From contig JAEWSC010000043.1 in assembly GCA_023398575.1 (NCBI GenBank), positions 61,109 through 125,108 on the forward strand: a stretch of 64,000 bases of DNA, written 5' to 3'. Source of the DNA: Bacillota bacterium. GTDB taxonomy: Bacteria; Bacillota; Clostridia; Christensenellales; Aristaeellaceae. The notes beneath the pieces were generated by a model, which saw only the letters and a program-made list of their open reading frames with translations, had not been told where the DNA came from and made no database searches. Both the position numbers and the translations under genes were made by a program. Shown here piece after piece: positions 1-8,845 of this stretch (positions within the stretch are counted from its first letter, which is position 1; each line of letters opens with the position of its first letter).

Positions 1-1
1 A

Positions 2-67
2 CTGGCCGCCGCTTCAAACTGCGCAAGGGAGCTGCGCCTGCTGGGCCGCTACAAAAAAGCCAGGTAG
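2..67 (+). CDS. C-terminal end of an unidentified upstream gene (partial)
   Basis: An open frame enters from the left edge and ends at a TAG at 65-67. Its last residues read ...CARELRLLGRYKKAR, a basic tail. It is too short to assign a function. The stop lies 17 bases before aroE, with the aroE ribosome site (GGGAGGAGG) in between, so it is probably the previous gene of the same operon. Another frame, or non-coding sequence, cannot be excluded. Confidence 0.3.
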   Translation: MAAASNCARELRLLGRYKKAR

Positions 68-84
68 AGGGGAGGAGGAAGCCT

Positions 85-909
85 ATGGAGTTCTTCGGCC
101 TCATCGGGGAAAAGCTGGGCCACAGCCTATCGGAGGTCATACATACCCGGTTGTTTGAGCTTTTGTCCCTGCCGGCAGCCTACAAGCTGATGGAGATCAA
201 AAAAGAGCAGCTTCATGAGGTGGGGCCGGCCATTCGGCTGCTTCACTTCAAGGGCATCAATGTCACCATCCCCTACAAGGAATGGGTGATCCCGCAACTG
301 GACGAAATTGATGTTTCTGCACGGCACTTGATGGCGGTAAACACCATCAAAAACGAAAAAGGAAAGCTCACCGGCTATAATACCGATGTGCATGGCCTGA
401 TGGAATTGTTTCACCATCACGGTATTGAAGCTTCCGGAAAGCCGGCCGTAGTGTTGGGCAGCGGCGGCGCGGCGAAGGCGGCGCTTGAGGCGCTGCATCA
501 AATGGGCGCCAGCCAAATGTATGTGGCAAGCCGCAGCCCGAAGGGAAAAACGGCGGCTTTCCCGAATACAACATATATTGATTATTTGCAGCTAAACGAC
601 ATTGCCGGCGGCGTACTGCTCAACGCCACACCGGTGGGTATGTGGCCAAAGGTAGACGCTTGCCCCGTAAGCAGAGATATCGTATCCCGGTTTGACGCGG
701 TGGTAGATACCATTTACAACCCTTGGGAAACACAGCTGTTGACCTTGGCAAAGGGGCAGGGTAAGCCCCATTGCAACGGCTTTTATATGCTGGTGGCCCA
801 GGCGGTAAGGGCAGAGGAAATCTTTTGGGACAGGTCTTTCCCGACCCATATCACCGATACCCTGTATCAGGAGCTGGCCATCAAACTTCAACACAAAGGA
901 GGCGTCTGA
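85..909 (+). CDS. aroE: Shikimate dehydrogenase AroE
   Basis: Catalyses NADPH-dependent reduction of 3-dehydroshikimate to shikimate in the cytoplasmic chorismate pathway. The 274 residues match the usual length. The shikimate site is visible as GHSLS (12-16), NVTIPYK with the catalytic Lys65, Asn86 and Asp101. The nucleotide-binding glycine loop is GSGGAA (125-130). NATPVGMWP and the late GFYMLVAQA segment are typical of the family. The usual NPxxTPLL motif reads NPWETQLL, a mild variation. The ATG follows GGGAGGAGG at good spacing. The stop abuts the aroQ start, so aroE-aroQ-tyrA is one transcription unit. Confidence 0.96.
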   Translation: MEFFGLIGEKLGHSLSEVIHTRLFELLSLPAAYKLMEIKKEQLHEVGPAIRLLHFKGINVTIPYKEWVIPQLDEIDVSARHLMAVNTIKNEKGKLTGYNTDVHGLMELFHHHGIEASGKPAVVLGSGGAAKAALEALHQMGASQMYVASRSPKGKTAAFPNTTYIDYLQLNDIAGGVLLNATPVGMWPKVDACPVSRDIVSRFDAVVDTIYNPWETQLLTLAKGQGKPHCNGFYMLVAQAVRAEEIFWDRSFPTHITDTLYQELAIKLQHKGGV

Positions 910-1356
910 ATGCATATCCTTTTACTCAACGGACCGAACCTGAACCTGACAGGCATCCGGGAGCCTGGCGTATACGGCATTAAAACCTATAGTACCATCT
1001 GCATGCAGCTGAAGGAAGAAGCGGAAAAGCGGGGCATTGAGCTGGATATCCGCCAAAGCAACCATGAAGGCGTGTTGATCGACTGGGTACATGAGGCCCT
1101 TTTAAAAAAATTTGACGGCATCATTATCAACCCCGGCGCTTATACCCATTACAGCTACGCGCTGCACGACGCGGTAAAGGCGGCAGCACTGCCTACCGTA
1201 GAAGTGCATCTGTCCAACGTGCACGCCCGGGAGGAGTTTCGGCGCACCTCCGTCATCGCGCCGGCATGCCTGGGCCAGATTGGCGGCTTTGGCCCAGAAG
1301 GATATGTGCTGGCCATGGATGCGCTTTTGAAGTATGTCAAGGAGCGCCGTGTATGA
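910..1356 (+). CDS. aroQ: Type II 3-dehydroquinate dehydratase AroQ
   Basis: Dehydrates 3-dehydroquinate to 3-dehydroshikimate, the step before AroE. The 148 residues are typical of the small dodecameric type II enzyme. Visible motifs are NGPNLNLTGIREPGVYG with the catalytic Arg17 and Tyr22, INPGAYTHYS, and EVHLSNVHAREEFRRTS with the second catalytic His. The start directly follows the aroE stop, and the AAAGGAGG ribosome site lies inside the end of aroE. The stop overlaps the tyrA start as ATGA, which implies translational coupling. Confidence 0.97.
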   Translation: MHILLLNGPNLNLTGIREPGVYGIKTYSTICMQLKEEAEKRGIELDIRQSNHEGVLIDWVHEALLKKFDGIIINPGAYTHYSYALHDAVKAAALPTVEVHLSNVHAREEFRRTSVIAPACLGQIGGFGPEGYVLAMDALLKYVKERRV

Positions 1357-2192
1357 ACATCGTCATCGCGGGTCTTGGCGTCATCGGCGGCTCTTTCGCC
1401 ATGGCGCTTACAAAAGCCGGGTATCAGAACATCTATGGCATTGATGTAAATGAGCAAACCTTGCTAAAGGCCAAAGAGCAGGGATACATACAGGAGGGGG
1501 ATACAGACGGCGGCGCATTTTTGCAAAAGGCCGACTTGACGATCCTCTGCATTTATCCCCACAGCGTGCCGGGATTCATAAAAGCCCATTATTCAGACTT
1601 CAAGTCCGGCAGTGTCCTCACCGATGTGACCGGCGTCAAAAGCGAACTTGCTCGGCAGCTGCACACGTTGCTTCCCCCAGGCGTCGATTTCGTGCCAGGG
1701 CATCCCATGGCCGGCCGGGAAAAGATGAGCTTTGACTTTGCCAGCGACGCGGTGTTCAAAAACGCCAATTACCTGTTAACGCCCCTTCAAACCAATAAGG
1801 AAGAAAACCTGCGCATGATAGAAGCCCTGGCCCTGGAGTTGGGCTTTAAAAGGGTGCGTCGCATTACGCCCCAAACCCACGACATGCTTATCGCACACAC
1901 ATCCCAGCTTCCTCACGCTCTGGCGGTGGCGCTGATCAACAGCGACCGGGAAGGCCGGGAAACAGGCCAGTTCATTGGCGACAGCTACCGTGATTTGACC
2001 CGCATCGCCAGAATCAACGGCGCGCTGTGGAGCGAGCTGTTTCTTTCCAACAAGGAGTATTTGCTGGAAGCCATCGGCGATTTTAACGAGCAGCTTCACA
2101 TGATCGAAAAAGCGCTGCAAAACGAGGATAAGGATACGCTGATCCGCCTGTTTGAAAGGTCAACGCTAAGGCGGGAGAAGCTGGATTCATAA
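1353..2192 (+). CDS. tyrA: Prephenate dehydrogenase TyrA
   Basis: NAD(P)-dependent oxidative decarboxylation of prephenate to 4-hydroxyphenylpyruvate in tyrosine synthesis. The protein of 279 residues opens with a Rossmann fold (MNIVIAGLGVIGGSFA). It carries the conserved DVTGVKS and FVPGHPMAGRE motifs and the helical domain motif TSQLPHALA. No ACT or chorismate mutase domain is present, so this is the short monofunctional form. I place the start at the ATG overlapping the aroQ stop (ATGA); a longer upstream frame exists but has no conserved N-terminus. Last gene of the aromatic operon. Confidence 0.95.
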   Translation: MNIVIAGLGVIGGSFAMALTKAGYQNIYGIDVNEQTLLKAKEQGYIQEGDTDGGAFLQKADLTILCIYPHSVPGFIKAHYSDFKSGSVLTDVTGVKSELARQLHTLLPPGVDFVPGHPMAGREKMSFDFASDAVFKNANYLLTPLQTNKEENLRMIEALALELGFKRVRRITPQTHDMLIAHTSQLPHALAVALINSDREGRETGQFIGDSYRDLTRIARINGALWSELFLSNKEYLLEAIGDFNEQLHMIEKALQNEDKDTLIRLFERSTLRREKLDS

Positions 2193-2193
2193 A

Positions 2194-2246
2194 AGTTTTT
2201 CGGGATGGGGTTCGGGGAAGGGTCTTTTTATAAAAAGACCCTTCCC
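2194..2246 (+). repeat. Hairpin repeat, copy 1 (also a likely terminator after tyrA)
   Basis: AAGTTTTTCGGGATGGGG is followed by a perfect 32-base palindrome at 2215-2246 (arms GGGAAGGGTCTTTTTA). An inverted copy with the same layout lies at 6561-6612, so this is a dispersed intergenic repeat rather than a private terminator. The stem is strong, but the U-tract after it is poor (CTTATTTC), so termination may be partial. Confidence 0.7.
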
Positions 2247-2326
2247 TTATTTCATTCCCGCCCGGCTCCCCTTGTTTCCGTTCCCGGTTTATGGTAGCAT
2301 GTCCCTGGAAGGCAAGGTGGTATAGA

Positions 2327-4231
2327 ATGAGGGATTTACACATCGCCCGGATTGCTGCCGTATCCCCAAGGGTATACCTGGGCGACTGCAAAAAAAACGC
2401 ACAGGAAACCATACAGTGGATACAGCGGTTAAGCGGGGAGCACATACAGGCAGCGGTTTTCCCTGAGCTTGGCATTACCGGCTACACCGTAAGCGATTTG
2501 TTGCTAAACGAAACGCTGCAAGCAGAGGCGGTTGCGGCATTGCAAACCATTGCAAAGGCCTCGGGTACCATGGTGGCCATCGTGGGCCTGCCCCTTTCCA
2601 ACCAGGGCCGGCTATACAACTGCGCGGCGGTTTTGCAAAACGGAAAAATCAAGGGCATCGCCACCAAGCGCTTTTTACCCAATGGCGGGGAATTTTACGA
2701 AACCCGCTGGTTCAAAAGCGGGAAGAATGCCCCGGACAGCATTGTTGTAAATGGCCAAACCATTCCCTTCGGCATGAATCTGCTCTTTGAGGCGGATCAG
2801 TTCCGCTTTGCTATAGAAATCTGCGAGGATCTGTGGGGCCCTAATCCGCCCTCCAGCACATACGCCCCGGCCGGAGCAGAAGTCATATTCAACCTAAGCG
2901 CCAGCAATGAATTGGCCGCCAAGCATGACTATCGGCGGGAGCTACTTCGCCAGCAAAGCGGCCGCTGCTTCTGCGGCTATGCCTATGCCGGGGCAGGATT
3001 CGGCGAATCCACCACAGACCTGGTATTCGCAGGCTTTGGGGGCATTTATGAGAGCGGCCGCACAATTGCAGAATCCCCCCGTTTTCAGACGGAAGGAACC
3101 TATGCTGTAGGTGATGTGGACATCAGGCGCCTGCGATTTCACCGGCAGCGGGCCGGCAGCTTTTTTGACAGCGACTGCGCTGAAATGCGCGTAGTTTCTA
3201 TGGAAATTCTGCCTGACGCTGCGCTTCCCATCAAGCGTCCCCTCCCGCCGCTGCCCTTTGTGCCGGCGGAAAATGGCCGGGTGCATCGCTGCGATGAAAT
3301 CACCTCCATCCAAACCATGGCCCTGCGCCAAAGGCTTACCGCCGCGCATTTTGACAAGCTGGTCGTAGGCATCTCCGGCGGACTGGATAGTGCGCTGGCA
3401 CTGCTGGTAGCCGCCAGAGCCTTTCGGGAGATGGGCTTACCGCCAGAAAATCTGCACGCCATAACCATGCCCGGCTTTGGCACAGGCAAGCGCACACTGG
3501 GCAACGCACGGTTACTCATGACCGCCCTGTCCTGCACCATACGGGAAGTGGATATCGGGCCTGCCGTGCGCCAGCACTTTCAGGACATCGGGCAAGATGA
3601 AAGCGTACACGACGTGGCCTATGAAAACAGCCAGGCCAGGGAACGCACCCAGATATTAATGGATTACGCCAACCGTGTCGGCGCACTGGTGCTGGGTACC
3701 GGGGATCTAAGTGAATCCGCCCTGGGCTTTTCCACTTACAATGGCGATCACATGAGTATGTACAATGTCAACTGCTCCATACCCAAAACCCTGGTGCGCA
3801 CCCTGGTCCGCTATCTGGGCGAGACGGTGTTCGGCGGCGAAGTGAACAAGGTCTGCCAGGACATTATCGAAACCCCTATCTCTCCGGAGCTATTGCCGGT
3901 GGACAAGGGCGAGCTTAACCAGCGTACGGAAGAGATTTTAGGCGATTACGCGCTGCATGACTTTTATCTCTATCACTTTATGGATTCGGGCAGCTCGCCT
4001 GGGCGCCTGTACGCCTTTGCAAAACAAGCCTTTGAGGGCGTATACGACGGCAAGACCATTGAAAAGGCCCTGCGGCTGTTTATGAAGCGTTTTTTCGCCC
4101 AGCAGTTTAAGCGAAGCTGCATCCCCGACGGACCCAAGGTGGGCAGTGTGAGCCTTTCCCCCAGGGGCGACTGGCGCATGCCCAGCGATATGTCCGGCGC
4201 TGCCTGGCAAGATTTTGTGTTCGAAGACTGA
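2327..4231 (+). CDS. nadE: Glutamine-dependent NAD+ synthetase NadE
   Basis: Amidates deamido-NAD with ammonia from glutamine, the last step of NAD synthesis. The 634-residue protein has an N-terminal nitrilase-type glutaminase domain with its Glu-Lys-Cys triad: Glu47 in FPELGITGY, Lys in TKRFLPNGGEFYE and Cys in IEICEDLWGP. An ATP-pyrophosphatase domain follows, with the P-loop SGGLDSALALL near residue 350 and the GTGDLSESALGF segment. I chose the ATG at 2327 (AAGGTGG upstream) over one at 2291, because the extra residues are not family-like. It stands downstream of a repeat and begins a unit with the next two genes. Confidence 0.95.
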   Translation: MRDLHIARIAAVSPRVYLGDCKKNAQETIQWIQRLSGEHIQAAVFPELGITGYTVSDLLLNETLQAEAVAALQTIAKASGTMVAIVGLPLSNQGRLYNCAAVLQNGKIKGIATKRFLPNGGEFYETRWFKSGKNAPDSIVVNGQTIPFGMNLLFEADQFRFAIEICEDLWGPNPPSSTYAPAGAEVIFNLSASNELAAKHDYRRELLRQQSGRCFCGYAYAGAGFGESTTDLVFAGFGGIYESGRTIAESPRFQTEGTYAVGDVDIRRLRFHRQRAGSFFDSDCAEMRVVSMEILPDAALPIKRPLPPLPFVPAENGRVHRCDEITSIQTMALRQRLTAAHFDKLVVGISGGLDSALALLVAARAFREMGLPPENLHAITMPGFGTGKRTLGNARLLMTALSCTIREVDIGPAVRQHFQDIGQDESVHDVAYENSQARERTQILMDYANRVGALVLGTGDLSESALGFSTYNGDHMSMYNVNCSIPKTLVRTLVRYLGETVFGGEVNKVCQDIIETPISPELLPVDKGELNQRTEEILGDYALHDFYLYHFMDSGSSPGRLYAFAKQAFEGVYDGKTIEKALRLFMKRFFAQQFKRSCIPDGPKVGSVSLSPRGDWRMPSDMSGAAWQDFVFED

Positions 4232-4263
4232 CCCTGCCGATCGTGGAAAGGAATTTTTTACGA

Positions 4264-5193
4264 ATGATACTGGAGCGCACCCATAAGGATGACCCCCGCT
4301 TCCTGTCCCTTGTATCGCTGCTGGATCAGGACTTGGCTGGACGGTATGACGACGGGAACGTCGCCTATGCGCCGTTTAACGCACTGCAAAAAATTTCAGC
4401 CGTGGTGGTCGCCATGGTGGATGGCGAACCCGCCGGCTGCGGTGCATTCAAGCCGTTTGACGATGATAGTGTGGAAGTAAAACGCGTGTTTGTAAAACCC
4501 GCCTTTCGGGGCCGTGGCCTATCCAAAGCTGTGATGGACGAATTGGAAAAGTGGGCAGCGGAAACGGGATGCTCGCAGGCCGTACTGGAAACAGGCACCA
4601 ACCAGCAGGAGGCCATGTCGCTGTATGAGGGCATCGGCTATCGACGGATAGATAACTATGAACCCTATGTAGGCATGAAGGAAAGCGTATGCTATCAAAA
4701 AACGCTTATCCCTGTAAATAGCGGTGCAGACACATACTGCACCATCCGCCCCTATCAAAGCGGTGACTTGTCCGGCTGCGTGCAGTTGCTCATGGCCGCC
4801 TATAACGGCGATCCCTGGCGCAACCACTGGACAGAGGAAACAGCAACACGGTACCTACAAGACTTTGCCCAGTACAAAGGCTTTTTGGGCTGGGTCACCC
4901 TGGATAACGGTCAACTGACAGGCGCATTATTTGGCCGCCGCAAGGTTTGGTGGACAAACGACGAATTGTTTGTGGACGAGCTTTTTGTCCATCCCAATCA
5001 TCAGGGCAAGGGACATGGAAAGCGGCTTTTACAAGCGGCGGAAGATTATTGCATCCAAACAGGCCTGGCCGGCGTGACACTGCTGACCGACAGAAACATG
5101 CCTGCTATGGCATTTTACAAGCAAAACGGATATGAAACAGCCGGTCACGTAACCTTTTTGTACAAGGTGGTACAAAGCAAATCCCATTCCTGA
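4264..5193 (+). CDS. Tandem GNAT-domain N-acetyltransferase
   Basis: Two GNAT folds in one chain of about 309 residues. The first (roughly 1-140) contains the acetyl-CoA loop region VFVKPAFRGRGLSKAVMDEL. The second (roughly 150-305) contains ELFVHPNHQGKGHGKRLLQA. Substrate unknown; tandem GNATs acetylate small molecules or proteins. I prefer the ATG at 4264, which lies 11 bases after AAGGAA, over a GTG at 4243. It sits between nadE and a flavoprotein reductase with short gaps, so it is probably co-transcribed. Only the fold is secure. Confidence 0.85.
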   Translation: MILERTHKDDPRFLSLVSLLDQDLAGRYDDGNVAYAPFNALQKISAVVVAMVDGEPAGCGAFKPFDDDSVEVKRVFVKPAFRGRGLSKAVMDELEKWAAETGCSQAVLETGTNQQEAMSLYEGIGYRRIDNYEPYVGMKESVCYQKTLIPVNSGADTYCTIRPYQSGDLSGCVQLLMAAYNGDPWRNHWTEETATRYLQDFAQYKGFLGWVTLDNGQLTGALFGRRKVWWTNDELFVDELFVHPNHQGKGHGKRLLQAAEDYCIQTGLAGVTLLTDRNMPAMAFYKQNGYETAGHVTFLYKVVQSKSHS

Positions 5194-5208
5194 TAAAGGA
5201 GGGCCTTT

Positions 5209-6549
5209 ATGCGCATCGTCATTATCGGCGCGGTTGCCGCCGGCACGGCCGCCGCGGCCAAAGCCAGCCGCAACGCCCCGGATGCCCAGATCGTCATCTA
5301 CGAAAGGGACGTGGATATTTCCTATTCCGGCTGCGGGCTGCCCTATTTTCTTTCCGGAGAAATCACAGACATCGCCGAAATCATGCCCAGGGACGCGGCC
5401 TATTTCAAAAAGGCCTATGGGGTCGATGTGCTCACTGAGCATGAAGTCTTGTCTGTGGATGCCAAGGCGAAAACCCTTCGCGTCAAAAACCTGAAAACAA
5501 AGGAAACCTTCGAAGACACCTTTGACAAGCTGATCCTTGCCACAGGCGCCGTCGCCAAACTCCCGGACATCCCCGGCACGCGGCAGGAGCATGTGTTTTC
5601 CTTGCGTTCGGTGCAGGATGCCCGAAGGATTCAGGCTTTTTTGGAGGAACGCAAGCCTCGCAAAGCCATAATTGCCGGCACGGGCTTTATTGGCCTGGAG
5701 ATGCTGGAAAGCTTGACAAGTTTGAACCTATCCGTAACCTTGGCGGAAAAGGGCGAGCGTATCGCCCGCCACCTGGATGAGGAAATGTCCGATCACCTCA
5801 AAAAATTGTTGGAAGCAAAGGGCATTTCCATCCGCCTGTCCGCCAGGCTGCAAAGCATCGGTTCTGATCATGTAGTGCTCACAAATGGAGAAACCCTTCC
5901 AGCCGATATGGTGTTGCTGGCCACAGGGGTTACACCCAATACCCGTCTGGCTGCGGAAATGGGGCTGGAGCTTGGGGTAGACGGCGCCATCCGGGTCAAC
6001 GACCGCATGGAAACAAGCTTGCCCTATGTGTTTGCTTGCGGCGACTGTGCCGAAACCTTCTCCAGCGTAACCAATCAGCCCGTATACAAGCCACTGGGCT
6101 CCACCGCCGCCAAGACAGGCCGCATTGCCGGGGAAAACGTTACCGGCGGGGACATGCGCTACCGCGGCAACCTGGGCACAGGCATCTTCCGGGTGTTTGA
6201 GTGGGCGGTTGCGGCAACAAGCCTTACGCAAAAGGAGGCCGAAAAGCTGGGCTATACCGTAGCCACTTGCCTGCACAGCCAACCGGACCGGCCGGAATAT
6301 CTGGGCGGCCAGGAAATGCTGATCAAGGCCATTGCCGACAAAAAAACAGGCCGGCTTCTGGGCGCGCAGATCATCGGCGTAGACGGTGTAGATAAGCGCA
6401 TTGATGTACTGGCCTCCCTGATCACCTGCGGCGCAAAAGCCGAAGACCTAAGCCATATTGACCTGGCCTACGCGCCGCCTTTTTCCACCACCCGGGATCC
6501 CGTGCACTATACCGGCATGCTCCTGGAAAGCGCACTGCGCAAGGGGTAG
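5209..6549 (+). CDS. CoA-disulfide reductase / NADH oxidase family flavoprotein
   Basis: FAD-dependent pyridine nucleotide-disulfide oxidoreductase of 446 residues, the usual size of the single-cysteine group (CoA-disulfide reductase, NADH oxidase, NAD(P)H persulfide/polysulfide reductase). FAD binding is shown by IIGAVAAGTAAAAKA at the N-terminus and VFACGDCAE in the second half. The redox-active Cys42 is in SYSGCGLPYF, and the NAD-binding loop is AGTGFIGLEM. The motif cannot separate the three activities; in an anaerobe oxygen or disulfide defence, or sulfur metabolism, are all possible. RBS AAAGGAGG precedes the ATG. Confidence 0.9.
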   Translation: MRIVIIGAVAAGTAAAAKASRNAPDAQIVIYERDVDISYSGCGLPYFLSGEITDIAEIMPRDAAYFKKAYGVDVLTEHEVLSVDAKAKTLRVKNLKTKETFEDTFDKLILATGAVAKLPDIPGTRQEHVFSLRSVQDARRIQAFLEERKPRKAIIAGTGFIGLEMLESLTSLNLSVTLAEKGERIARHLDEEMSDHLKKLLEAKGISIRLSARLQSIGSDHVVLTNGETLPADMVLLATGVTPNTRLAAEMGLELGVDGAIRVNDRMETSLPYVFACGDCAETFSSVTNQPVYKPLGSTAAKTGRIAGENVTGGDMRYRGNLGTGIFRVFEWAVAATSLTQKEAEKLGYTVATCLHSQPDRPEYLGGQEMLIKAIADKKTGRLLGAQIIGVDGVDKRIDVLASLITCGAKAEDLSHIDLAYAPPFSTTRDPVHYTGMLLESALRKG

Positions 6550-6560
6550 ACGGATTTTAT

Positions 6561-6612
6561 GCGGGAAGGGGCTTTTTGAAAAAAGCCCTTTCCCGCACCC
6601 ATCCCAAAAACT
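6561..6612 (-). repeat. Hairpin repeat, copy 2 (inverted)
   Basis: Long stem-loop 6561-6596 with arms GCGGGAAGGGGCTTTTT and AAAAAGCCCTTTCCCGC, followed by CCCATCCCAAAAACTT. Read on the minus strand this is the layout of the copy at 2194-2246: AAGTTTTTGGGATGGG and then a GGGAA-core palindrome with a T/A-rich middle. It lies between two plus-strand units and may also terminate the reductase transcript. Confidence 0.7.
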
Positions 6613-6636
6613 TCAACGAATCATTAAGGGATTAAC

Positions 6637-7365
6637 ATGAATAAAGCTGTTTTCTGGGATTTCGACGGTACGTTGGTTAAAAGCGTAAGCTTGTGGAGCC
6701 GTTCACTTTTGCGGGCGTTGAAGGAAAGCTGGGCGGAGTGTCCCTGCGGCTTGGAGGATATCCGGCCCCACCTTCGTTCCGGCTTCCCCTGGGATACACC
6801 GCAGGAGAACCTTACCCATCTGACCGGCGAAGCCTGGTGGGCACATATGAACCGGCATTTTGAAAACGTCTGCCTTGCGCTTGGCGCTAATTACACCGTT
6901 GCTTATGCGGCCGCACAAAAGGTGCGCGGCATCCTGCTAGAGCCTGGCAATTACAATCTGTTTGAGGATACGCACACCGCTTTGCAAGCCATGGCAGCGC
7001 TTGGATTTAAACAATATATCGTTTCCAACAATCACCCTGATCTGGCACCCTTATTGGAGCAAATTGGGCTTTCCCAATATTTCAGTGCAGTCATCGTATC
7101 CGGCGAAATCGGCTTTGACAAGCCGCGAAAAGAAATATATGAGTTTGCCCTCCAAAAGGCAGGCTATCCCAATCTATGCTATATGATTGGCGACAATCCT
7201 TATGCCGACGGTGAAGGCGCGAAAAACGCCGGAATAAATCCACTGCTCGTTCACCTAAAGCAGCCGGCGGAAAACTTTTTATGCTTTGACACCTTATTGG
7301 GTGCGGCTCAATACATACAGGAGGAACAGCATGCAGCTTCGCGTAATGACCATAGCGGATTATGA
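6637..7365 (+). CDS. HAD-superfamily hydrolase
   Basis: HAD phosphatase of 242 residues. Motif I is DFDGT at 8-12, with the nucleophile Asp8. Motif II is the Ser of IVSNNHPD, the motif III lysine lies in GFDKPRKEIY, and motif IV is MIGDNPYADGEGAKNAG. A helical cap lies between motifs I and II, as in phosphoglycolate-phosphatase-like members. The substrate cannot be read from sequence. Its 3' end overlaps the next gene by 35 bases, so the two are coupled. Confidence 0.85.
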   Translation: MNKAVFWDFDGTLVKSVSLWSRSLLRALKESWAECPCGLEDIRPHLRSGFPWDTPQENLTHLTGEAWWAHMNRHFENVCLALGANYTVAYAAAQKVRGILLEPGNYNLFEDTHTALQAMAALGFKQYIVSNNHPDLAPLLEQIGLSQYFSAVIVSGEIGFDKPRKEIYEFALQKAGYPNLCYMIGDNPYADGEGAKNAGINPLLVHLKQPAENFLCFDTLLGAAQYIQEEQHAASRNDHSGL

Positions 7366-7762
7366 CAAGGTGTATTCCCTTTGGACTGGTACTGCCGGCA
7401 TGGGCCTTCGGAGCCTGGACGACTCTCCCGCTGGCATCGAAAAATTCCTACGGCGTAATCCCTCTACCTGCTTTGTAGCAGAGGAGGAGGGCACTTTGGC
7501 AGGCGTGATTCTCTGCGGTCACGATGGGCGACGGGGATACATTTATCATGCGGCCGTTGCGCCTCAGTTCCGCCGCAGGGGCGTAGGAAGGCTGTTGGTG
7601 GACGCTGCGCTGACTGCGCTGAAAGAGGAAGGAATTCTAAAAGCGGCCCTGGTCGCCTTTGAAACCAATGCATTGGGAAATGCTTTTTGGGAATCCATGG
7701 GGTTTGAAAAAAGGGAGGACCTAGTATACCGTAACAAAAGTCTCAGTGACGCAAACCACTGA
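7331..7762 (+). CDS. GNAT-family N-acetyltransferase
   Basis: Single GNAT domain of 143 residues starting MQLRVMTIADYD. The acetyl-CoA loop is APQFRRRGVGRLLVDAAL and the C-terminal motif is NALGNAFWESMGFEKRED. It resembles small-molecule or peptide acetyltransferases; the substrate is unknown. The start at 7331 is supported by GAGGAAC just upstream, inside the end of the HAD gene. A longer frame from 7286 has no ribosome site. Confidence 0.85.
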   Translation: MQLRVMTIADYDKVYSLWTGTAGMGLRSLDDSPAGIEKFLRRNPSTCFVAEEEGTLAGVILCGHDGRRGYIYHAAVAPQFRRRGVGRLLVDAALTALKEEGILKAALVAFETNALGNAFWESMGFEKREDLVYRNKSLSDANH

Positions 7763-7783
7763 TTGTCTGCATGGGGTATTTGA

Positions 7784-7812
7784 TTGACAGCATCCTGACA
7801 ATTTAGTATACT
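7784..7812 (+). promoter_or_regulatory. Sigma-A-type promoter for the exported-protein cluster
   Basis: TTGACA (7784-7789), a 17-base spacer, then TATACT (7807-7812). This near-consensus promoter lies 57 bases before the first exported glycosidase-domain gene. Confidence 0.85.
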
Positions 7813-7868
7813 TTTGCTGTTATGCAGTAATTTAGGAAACAATATCCAGCGGAGAAGGACCACAAAAT

Positions 7869-8777
7869 ATGCAGACGCAGTCTTTCAAAAAATACATAGC
7901 ATTGCCTTTTCTTGTAAGCATCCATTTATTGATGCTTGCATTTTTTTGCCCATACGCCATGGCAAAAGGGGGGCAAAAGACATTGCCGGTAGATGAAACC
8001 GGCGGCTTTCCTCCCTTGGAAGCAGGGTACATCAGCGAAACAGAATACAAAGACGACACGATTCAAGTGTCTTTTGAGTACGGCAGAGCGGAAGAAACCG
8101 ACTGGACGGCCGTGTATGTCACAGTCACCCACCCCTCCCAGGTTCGCACAGCCATGGCGGGAAGATTCGGTTCCGCCAAGCAAATACGCAGCACCGATCT
8201 GGCCCAGCGCGTAAACGCCGTGCTAGCCATCAACGGTGACTTTTTTGACTTTCACCGTTTTGGGTATACCGTGCGACAGGGCAAGCATTACCGCAACAAG
8301 GCCGACGGCCTGCACGATGTACTGATTATGGATGAAAAGGGCGATATGCACATCCTAAATGCTCCAACCCAAGAAGATATGGCCTCCTTTGAGGCGAGCT
8401 TTCCGGGACAGATTATCAACTCCTTTTCCTTTGGTCCGGGCTTGGTGATCGATTCACAGCCCATAACCGCATTTGAAGACCAAAACAACGCCGCCTTTAA
8501 AAGAGCCCAGCGGATATGCCTGGCGCAGACAGGACCATTATCCTACCTGATTGTTTATACGGAAGGCCCCAGTGACGACAATTCCAAAGGCATGACCCTG
8601 CCACAATTTTCCCAACTGGTTGCTTCCTTCCCAGGTGTACAAAACGCTTACAACCTTGACGGCGGGTCTTCCGCCACCATTGTGTTTCGGGGCGAAAAAA
8701 CCAATGGCCCCAAATCACAAAAGAGCAGAACCATCAGTGACATTATCTATTTTGCCAGCGCAAGCAGCCAAGAGTAA
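7869..8777 (+). CDS. Exported phosphodiester glycosidase (NAGPA)-domain protein
   Basis: A 302-residue protein with a cleavable signal peptide (basic MQTQSFKKY, hydrophobic core, AMA cut site near residue 32). The remainder matches the phosphodiester glycosidase family (NAGPA, related to DUF2233): LAINGDFFDFHRFGYTVRQG in the middle and YNLDGGSSATIVF near the C-terminus. Family members hydrolyse GlcNAc-1-phosphodiester linkages, so a role in wall or exopolysaccharide turnover is likely but not shown. RBS GGAGAAGG. First gene of a run of four exported proteins, driven by the promoter at 7784. Confidence 0.85.
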   Translation: MQTQSFKKYIALPFLVSIHLLMLAFFCPYAMAKGGQKTLPVDETGGFPPLEAGYISETEYKDDTIQVSFEYGRAEETDWTAVYVTVTHPSQVRTAMAGRFGSAKQIRSTDLAQRVNAVLAINGDFFDFHRFGYTVRQGKHYRNKADGLHDVLIMDEKGDMHILNAPTQEDMASFEASFPGQIINSFSFGPGLVIDSQPITAFEDQNNAAFKRAQRICLAQTGPLSYLIVYTEGPSDDNSKGMTLPQFSQLVASFPGVQNAYNLDGGSSATIVFRGEKTNGPKSQKSRTISDIIYFASASSQE

Positions 8778-8845
8778 AGTAATAAAAGCACTTTATGATA
8801 TCGAGATGTACGATCGGGTATCTTTTTTGTCAGGAGGATTTTTGC

